Assembly (NCBI GenBank): GCA_947385185.1
Contig: CANDJX010000001.1
Span: 1 to 39,712 of the forward strand
Length of the DNA: 39,712 nucleotides
Direction of reading: 5' to 3'
Origin: an uncultured Clostridia bacterium
Lineage (GTDB): Bacteria > Bacillota > Clostridia > Christensenellales > Pumilibacteraceae
Shown here: piece by piece, positions 35,064 through 39,712 of the stretch
Layout of the letters: every line of letters begins with the position of its first letter
Position numbering within the stretch: position 1 is the stretch's first letter
Position numbers and translations under genes: made by a program
Notes under the pieces: model-generated
Database searches by the model: none
Told to the model about the DNA's origin: nothing
What the model saw: only the letters and a program-made list of their open reading frames with translations

Positions 35064-36176
35064 ATGAAAGCTCTCGGTATAATTTTTTCCAATATTCACG
35101 AACGGGATATTCCCGAACTCACGAAAGTGCGTACGCTTGCGTCCGTGCCTTTCGGCGGAAGATACCGTCTGATCGATTTCGTGCTTTCGAATATGGTCAA
35201 CAGCGGCATTACGAATATAGGTATAATCGCGAAGTATAATTATCAGTCGCTCATGGACCACGTTCAGAGCGGAAAGAGCTGGGGACTCGCGCGCAAAAAC
35301 GGCGGCCTTACGATCCTTCCTCCGTTCAACGACGCTTCGGGCGGCGGAGTATTCAACAATCGTTTCGAGGCGATTAAGAGCGTAAGCAGTTTCATTCGTC
35401 ACAACGAAGCGGATTACGTAGTCATGGCGGATTGCGACATCGTATGCAATATCGACCTTGCTCCCGCGCTCAAAGCGCATGAAAAGAATAACGCCGACAT
35501 CACGCTCGTTTACCGAAAAAAGAAAATCGACGCCTCGGATACATACCGTCTTGTCCTCGATACGGACGCAAACGGCAAGGTCACCAAAGTGAATATGAAC
35601 GACGGCGCCGCAGGCGAGAAAAAGGTTTACACCGATTTCATGATCATTTCGCAGCGTAAACTGATGTATATCATCGAAAACTCGGACAAATGGGGAATCA
35701 AATCGTTCTCGCGCGACATTCTTTCGAACATAAAAGAATACAGCGTTTACGGGTACGAACAGGACGGATATTACGCCGCGATTAACAGCCTGACCGATTA
35801 TTACAAGCATTCTATGGATCTTCTCGATCCCGACGTCGTTCGCGAGCTTTTCTATAAGGGCGGAGCGGAGATATACACGAAGGTGCGCGACTCCGCTCCG
35901 GCGAAGTTTACCGACACCGCGCTCGTGCGCGATTCCATGATCGCCGACGGGTGCATTATCGAAGGCGAGGTCGAGAATTCGATCATATTCCGCGGCTGTC
36001 ATATAGCCAAAGGCGCGAAAGTGACGAATTCGATCATCATGCAGGATTCGCGCATAGATACCGGATCGACTCTGAATTGCGTCATAATGGATAAAGCGGC
36101 GCACGTTCTGGACGGGCGGTTGCTTTCCGGACACCCGACGCATCCTTATTACATCGAGAAAGAAAGCGTTATATAG
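35064..36176 (+). CDS. glgD: Glucose-1-phosphate adenylyltransferase, GlgD subunit
   Basis: A 370-residue paralogue of GlgC. It keeps the fold (VPFGGRYRLIDFVLSNMVNSGI, GLARKNGGLTILPPFND, SSFIRHNEADYVVMADCDIVCNID and a C-terminal beta-helix). It lacks the catalytic GGxGxRLxxLT loop, which here reads FSNIHERDIPELTKVR. This is the known pattern of GlgD, the modulating subunit of the Bacillota GlgC/GlgD enzyme. It is coupled to glgC (stop and start one base apart). Confidence 0.96.
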   Translation: MKALGIIFSNIHERDIPELTKVRTLASVPFGGRYRLIDFVLSNMVNSGITNIGIIAKYNYQSLMDHVQSGKSWGLARKNGGLTILPPFNDASGGGVFNNRFEAIKSVSSFIRHNEADYVVMADCDIVCNIDLAPALKAHEKNNADITLVYRKKKIDASDTYRLVLDTDANGKVTKVNMNDGAAGEKKVYTDFMIISQRKLMYIIENSDKWGIKSFSRDILSNIKEYSVYGYEQDGYYAAINSLTDYYKHSMDLLDPDVVRELFYKGGAEIYTKVRDSAPAKFTDTALVRDSMIADGCIIEGEVENSIIFRGCHIAKGAKVTNSIIMQDSRIDTGSTLNCVIMDKAAHVLDGRLLSGHPTHPYYIEKESVI

Positions 36177-36191
36177 AATCATACTGACGCA

Positions 36192-36230
36192 AACAGCGGC
36201 GGCGCAAAATATGCGCGGCCGCTGTTTTTT
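36192..36230 (+). terminator. Intrinsic terminator after glgD
   Basis: ACAGCGGCGGCGCA pairs with TGCGCGGCCGCTGT (one mismatch) around a short A/T loop, followed by TTTTTT. Confidence 0.92.
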
Positions 36231-36289
36231 GCGAAACGGCTCGTTGCGCTTGCATAACGTCACGGTTTTTTTGAAAATCACGCAGATAT

Positions 36290-36319
36290 TTGACTATTAA
36301 ACTTCCGGTGTGGTATAAT
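36290..36319 (+). promoter_or_regulatory. Promoter of the dehydratase/activase-like operon
   Basis: -35 TTGACT (36290-36295), 18-nt spacer, -10 TATAAT (36314-36319); GGAGG at 36330-36334 precedes the ATG at 36342. Confidence 0.82.
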
Positions 36320-36341
36320 CCGTACAGACGGAGGACGGTTG

Positions 36342-37259
36342 ATGAAAGTCGGAATACCGAGAGCGTTGCTGTATTATAAAAACGAAAAATTTTGGACAAC
36401 GTTTTTCGATACGCTCGGAATTGAATATATTATCGGACCCGAAACGACGAAAGAGATCATTGCGCGCGGCACGCATTTGTCCGTGGACGAAACGTGTCTG
36501 CCGACGAAAATTCTGCTCGGGCAGGTCGATTGGCTTATAGGCAGGTGCGATTACGTGTTTTTGCCGCGCGTCGAGTTTGCATACGGTTACGGAATGTGCA
36601 CGAAGTTTCTCGCGCAGACCGATCTGGTCGCAAACGTGTTCCGCGGCCGCGACGTAAAGCTGTTGTTTTATAATATCGGGAACAAAAAACTTCTGACCGA
36701 GCGCAAAGCCGTGCGCCGCATGGGCAAATATCTCGGACTTAAGAGCGCGAACGTGAAATACGCTTACGACGTAGCGAAACAGGCTCAGCAATATTACGAA
36801 GTTTTCCGCGCCGAAACGCAGGAAAAGACCTTGCGCGAAACGGATAAGATAAAAGTGCTCGTTGTCGCGCACGCATACAATATCGGCGACGCATATATCG
36901 GTCGCCCCATTCTTCGCGCGCTTGCCGGGCTCGGAGTCGAACCGATTATCGCCGAGTATGCCGACGCAAGGCAGTGTATCGGCGCGTCCAAAGAAGTGAC
37001 GCGCACCATGCCGTGGGCGTACAACCGTCACCTGATGGGCGCGATACAACTTATGAAAGACAAAGTCGACGGTGTCGTACTGTTGACTACGTTCCCGTGC
37101 GGTCCGGACAGCATGGTCAACGAGCTTATCGTCCGCGAGTATAAGCAGCTTCCGATTATAACGCTTACAATCGACGCGCAGGACGCGACCGCCGGAATCG
37201 AAACGCGGCTGGAAAGTTTTGTGGATATAATAAATTTCAAACGGGAGGGCGCGCAATGA
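36342..37259 (+). CDS. DUF2229-type protein of the dehydratase/activase group
   Basis: A 305-residue protein. VGIPRALLYYKNEKFWTTFFDTLG and GTHLSVDETCLPTKILLGQVDWL are signatures of DUF2229 (acyl-CoA dehydratase activase-related) proteins, with a conserved Cys in DETCLP and another in TFPCGPDS. FPCGPDSMVNELIV and TLTIDAQDATAGIETRLESF match the C-terminal part shared with 2-hydroxyacyl-CoA dehydratase-like subunits. These conserved cysteines may hold an iron-sulfur cluster. Its stop codon overlaps the next start (ATGA). Exact role unknown. Confidence 0.83.
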   Translation: MKVGIPRALLYYKNEKFWTTFFDTLGIEYIIGPETTKEIIARGTHLSVDETCLPTKILLGQVDWLIGRCDYVFLPRVEFAYGYGMCTKFLAQTDLVANVFRGRDVKLLFYNIGNKKLLTERKAVRRMGKYLGLKSANVKYAYDVAKQAQQYYEVFRAETQEKTLRETDKIKVLVVAHAYNIGDAYIGRPILRALAGLGVEPIIAEYADARQCIGASKEVTRTMPWAYNRHLMGAIQLMKDKVDGVVLLTTFPCGPDSMVNELIVREYKQLPIITLTIDAQDATAGIETRLESFVDIINFKREGAQ

Positions 37260-38332
37260 ATACCGATATACTCGCTTGTTTCCCGCAGTGGGCGAATTAC
37301 GCGCCCGCGTTCAAATATCTTTGCGAAAAAGGCTTCGACGTAAAATATCTCACGCCGCCGCCCATAACCCGCCGCACGCTCGAGCTGGGGAGTAAATACA
37401 GCCCCGATTACGTCTGCGTGCCGTTCAAGTACTGTCTGGGCTGTTATCTCGAGGTGCTCGAAATGGGCGCGAACTGTCTTATGCAGATTTTCGGGAATTG
37501 CCGTCTGAACTTTTACGGCGAGCTTGCCGAACGCATATTGCGCGATATGGGATACGAATTCTCGTTCTTCAATATGGCGGACATCGATTTTACGTCACCT
37601 AAGTCGATATTCGAGCATTTCCGCATAATCAATCCCGAAATGACGCTTTTGCACGTTCTGCCCGCCTGGAGAACGACGTACCGCATGATCGAAATGATTG
37701 ACGAGTTCGAGGACTATCTGCGCCGTAACGTGGGATTCGAGGCGAACGAGGGCGAACTCGACGGCGTTTATCGCGAATTCCTGAAGAAATGCGAGGACGT
37801 GCCGAGCGGTAAAGCGCTTAAAAAACTTTATAAGGAATATCGCGAACGCCTGCATTCCGTAAAGACGACGAAACCCGACCGTACCGTCAAGGTCGGAATG
37901 ATAGGGGATTTCTATACGGCGCAGGAGCCGTTCAGTAATTATTTCATGGAACGCGAGTTCGCCAGATTCGGAATGGAAATTTTCCGAAGCATGAACGTGT
38001 CCAATACACTTGTGCATAACAGATACAAGGACAGACTGCATTACGGCAAGAAGTATGCGAAATATTATATAGGCGGGACGAGTAATTTCTCGGTCGCGGA
38101 AGCGCTCGAGTTCGCAAACGCGGGCGTGGACGGCATAATACAGGTCAAGTCGTTCGGCTGTACGCCGGAAGTCGACGCGATCCCGATCCTGCAGAACATA
38201 AGCAGAGATTACAATATTCCCATTCTGCATTTCAGTTTCGACTCGCAGACGGGCGAAGCGGGAATAAAAACCAGACTCGAGGCGTTCTACGATATGGTGG
38301 AAGCGCGCAAGCATAAGGACGAAAAACAATGA
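37256..38332 (+). CDS. 2-hydroxyacyl-CoA dehydratase-like / activase-associated protein
   Basis: A 358-residue protein. ACFPQWANYAPAFKYLCEKGFDVKYLTPPP opens it (partly), then SPDYVCVPFKYCLGCYLEVLEMGANCLMQ with four closely placed cysteines fitting iron-sulfur ligation. GDFYTAQEPFSNYFMEREFARFG and VKSFGCTPEVDAIPILQNISRDYNIPILHFSFDSQTGEAGIKTRLEAF (partly) resemble the HgdB/DUF2229 group. It overlaps both neighbours by 4 bp, so it is translated with them. The family is best known from larger fused proteins of unknown function in Clostridia. Confidence 0.82.
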   Translation: MNTDILACFPQWANYAPAFKYLCEKGFDVKYLTPPPITRRTLELGSKYSPDYVCVPFKYCLGCYLEVLEMGANCLMQIFGNCRLNFYGELAERILRDMGYEFSFFNMADIDFTSPKSIFEHFRIINPEMTLLHVLPAWRTTYRMIEMIDEFEDYLRRNVGFEANEGELDGVYREFLKKCEDVPSGKALKKLYKEYRERLHSVKTTKPDRTVKVGMIGDFYTAQEPFSNYFMEREFARFGMEIFRSMNVSNTLVHNRYKDRLHYGKKYAKYYIGGTSNFSVAEALEFANAGVDGIIQVKSFGCTPEVDAIPILQNISRDYNIPILHFSFDSQTGEAGIKTRLEAFYDMVEARKHKDEKQ

Positions 38333-39282
38333 AAGCATATCTCGGCATAGACATAGGTTCGATCTCGACCAAAGGCGTCGTGATCGACAAAGACAACAAT
38401 ATACTCGCAAGCGAGTATCTCTGGACGGAAGGCGATCCAATGGGCGCCGTAAAGCGTCTGCTCAAAGTCCTCGAGGGCAAGCTCGTCGGTTCGGACGCGG
38501 AGATCGCAGCCGTCGGCACGACGGGGAGCGCGCGTAAGCTGATCGGCGTGATTACCGACGCGGCAGTCGTCAAAAACGAAATCACCGCTCATGCCGTAGG
38601 TACAATCACCCTCCATCCAGACGTTGCGACGATTTTCGAAATCGGCGGGCAGGACTCCAAAATAATCATCATAGAAAACGGCTTCGTCGTAGACTATGCC
38701 ATGAATACGCTCTGCGCCGCGGGCACGGGGTCGTTCCTTTCCAGTCAGGCGCACCGTCTCGGCGTGTCCGTGGAGGACTTCGGCGAAATCGCGCTTACGA
38801 GCAAAAACCCGACCAACATCGCCGCACGCTGTACGGTTTTCGCCGAAAGCGATCTCGTGCACAAAGCGCAGATCGGGCACAAAAAAGAGGATATAATCGC
38901 GGGGCTTTGCAAAGCCGTCGTATCGAATTATATCAATAATATCGGTCGCGGCAAGCGCATAAAACCGCCTGTGGTCTTTCAGGGCGGCGTAAGCAAGAAC
39001 GTGGGCGTGAAAAAAGCGTTCGAGGACGAAGTCGGTTGCGAAGTCACCGTGGACGAAAACGGACATCTTATGGGCGCGTTCGGCGTGGCGGTACTCGCGC
39101 GCAGAAGCGGAAAGGAGAAACCGTTCTCGTTCGACGTCGCCGACGCAGAATTCCGCACGAAAGGTTTCGAGTGCCCGAAGTGCGCCAATCATTGCGAAAT
39201 AATTTGCGTCTACGGCGGGGATAAGCTCATCGATTCGTGGGGAAATAAGTGCGACAACGGCGCGGTAAGAGTCAACCGCTGA
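38329..39282 (+). CDS. BadF/BadG/BcrA/BcrD-type ATPase (acyl-CoA dehydratase activase)
   Basis: A 317-residue ASKHA-fold ATPase. The phosphate-1 loop is LGIDIGSISTKGVVID (5-20). TGSARKLIG, EIGGQDSKIIII and the cluster-binding region LCAAGTGSFLSSQAHRLGV and AARCTVFAESDLVHKAQIG are hallmarks of activases that pass an electron to 2-hydroxyacyl-CoA dehydratases using ATP. Cys residues in LCAAGTG and AARCTVF probably bind the shared [4Fe-4S]. The C-terminus adds a second Cys group (CPKCANHCEIICVYGG...NKCDNG), seen in the larger clostridial fusions. Last gene of the operon. Confidence 0.93.
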   Translation: MKAYLGIDIGSISTKGVVIDKDNNILASEYLWTEGDPMGAVKRLLKVLEGKLVGSDAEIAAVGTTGSARKLIGVITDAAVVKNEITAHAVGTITLHPDVATIFEIGGQDSKIIIIENGFVVDYAMNTLCAAGTGSFLSSQAHRLGVSVEDFGEIALTSKNPTNIAARCTVFAESDLVHKAQIGHKKEDIIAGLCKAVVSNYINNIGRGKRIKPPVVFQGGVSKNVGVKKAFEDEVGCEVTVDENGHLMGAFGVAVLARRSGKEKPFSFDVADAEFRTKGFECPKCANHCEIICVYGGDKLIDSWGNKCDNGAVRVNR

Positions 39283-39393
39283 CGTTATCCGCCGACGACC
39301 ACAATATATTGCGGTCGGGCGGACGGCGGGGCACAAGTCGGGGTTTAAGGAAAATATTTATTAAAAATTTTTGAAAAAGTTTGCGTAAAATGC
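39283..39393. other. Intergenic, AT-rich upstream element
   Basis: An imperfect GC-rich dyad at about 39289-39326 lacks a U-tract. From 39348 to 39392 the sequence is very A/T-rich and directly abuts a strong promoter, as UP elements do. Confidence 0.5.
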
Positions 39394-39422
39394 TTGACTT
39401 CCTTGCTCAAATAAGGTATTAT
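39394..39422 (+). promoter_or_regulatory. Strong promoter, probably of a stable RNA
   Basis: -35 TTGACT (39394-39399), 17-nt spacer, -10 TATTAT (39417-39422), with an A/T-rich UP-like stretch upstream. No protein-coding gene follows in the window. Confidence 0.75.
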
Positions 39423-39428
39423 AAGCGA

Positions 39429-39546
39429 GCTGTCACTTGAGACGGCGGCTTGTTATTTGGACTACGTATTTAGAAGCATAAATACCTCTGGCGTAACAGG
39501 ATATCAAAATCATTCCGATATTTGATATGTGGTTATGCCTTTTTTT
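39429..39546 (+). ncRNA. Candidate structured small RNA or leader ending in an intrinsic terminator
   Basis: From the predicted start near 39429 the RNA shows a hairpin GTATTTA/TAAATAC (39466-39485, loop GAAGCA). A two-part stem follows: GGCGTAAC with GTTATGCC (39490-39497 and 39532-39539, one G-U) outside, and ATATCAAA with TTTGATAT (39501-39508 and 39521-39528) inside, then seven T (39540-39546). This is a strong terminator, so the product would be about 118 nt. I recognise no known class (not SRP, 6S or a familiar riboswitch). Confidence 0.5.
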
Positions 39547-39712
39547 GCGCCCTTTTTGCGAAGAATAGCCGTGAAATAACAGCCTCATGAGCCGAAAACG
39601 CTTCGTTCGCAGTCGCGGACGGGCGATCGGATATAAACCCCGACTGAATCGGTCGAAGGGCAACATCGTACATTGACAACTACATAGAGTAAAGCAAATT
39701 ATCAAGGTATAG
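39547..39712 (+). other. Possible rRNA operon leader, cut by contig end
   Basis: The last 45 bases (from ACATTGACAACTACATAGAG to AATTATCAAGG) resemble the conserved TTGAAAACT/ATAG-like stretch found in leaders and spacers of Bacillota rRNA operons. Mature rRNA is not reached. No protein gene fits here. The assembly ending at this point is what multi-copy rRNA would cause. Confidence 0.4.

Noticed and set aside
32990..35092. Open frame of 700 codons antisense to glgC and the GtrA-like gene
   Set aside because: It is a mirror of the real genes' codon pattern, has no ribosome site and shows no family motifs. The same applies to 29650-31368, 34992-36281 and 15746-17170.
1..39712. tRNA genes
   Set aside because: I looked for T-loop signatures (GGTTCGAATCC-like) on both strands and found them only inside coding sequence without a cloverleaf; a covariance search was not possible.

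Overview
The window looks like one end-to-end contig from an uncultured, low-to-moderate-GC member of the Bacillota, probably a gut Clostridia lineage. Reasons: paired glgC/glgD, the DUF2229/BadF-type 2-hydroxyacyl-CoA dehydratase-like cassette, two M3 oligopeptidases, an rsmG and parB neighbourhood with Bacillota-type parS and DnaA boxes, and near-consensus sigma-A promoters (TTGACA, 17 nt, TATAAT) before many genes. The lineage is inferred; no rRNA gene lies in the window.

Layout. 1-47 is Illumina P5 adapter left on the contig end, not genome. 48-8924 (minus strand) is one polysaccharide operon read from a promoter at 8896-8924: initiating sugar-phosphate transferase, rfbA-rfbB-rfbD-rfbC (dTDP-L-rhamnose), two family-2 glycosyltransferases, a Wzy-like polymerase and a Wzx-like flippase cut by the contig end. 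9246-9623 is an orphan small gene. 9792-12228 (minus) is an ECF sigma factor / C39-like secreted protein / single-pass membrane protein cassette. 12298-15690 (minus) is a 10-TM metal exporter-like protein with a response regulator and histidine kinase.

15803-26187 has features of a replication-origin neighbourhood: M3-like lipoprotein, mnmA, a DnaA-box cluster next to a very AT-rich tract, rsmG, flavin-reductase-like protein, zinc-ribbon membrane protein, M3 peptidase, then about 2.7 kb without convincing genes. That stretch holds another DnaA-box pair, two perfect parS sites exactly 100 bp apart and an 89-bp tandem repeat, and ends at a monocistronic parB. dnaA and parA are not in the window.

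26785-39282 (all plus strand) carries an SDR oxidoreductase, a surface-anchored MBL-fold protein, a GH3 glycosidase with a GtrA-like membrane protein, glgC-glgD for glycogen synthesis, and three coupled dehydratase/activase-like genes. The last 320 bases hold a strong promoter with an AT-rich upstream element, a structured segment ending in a strong intrinsic terminator, and sequence resembling an rRNA operon leader. That would explain why the assembly stops there.

The most unusual signals are: (i) three genes (mnmA, the M3 peptidase and the SDR) whose -10 box lies exactly 6 nt before the ATG, with no ribosome binding site, predicting leaderless mRNAs; (ii) the dispersed origin-like elements; (iii) the ECF sigma / C39-like / membrane-protein cassette; and (iv) the structured RNA candidate at the right edge. 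All functional calls rest on reading motifs by eye; no database search was run.
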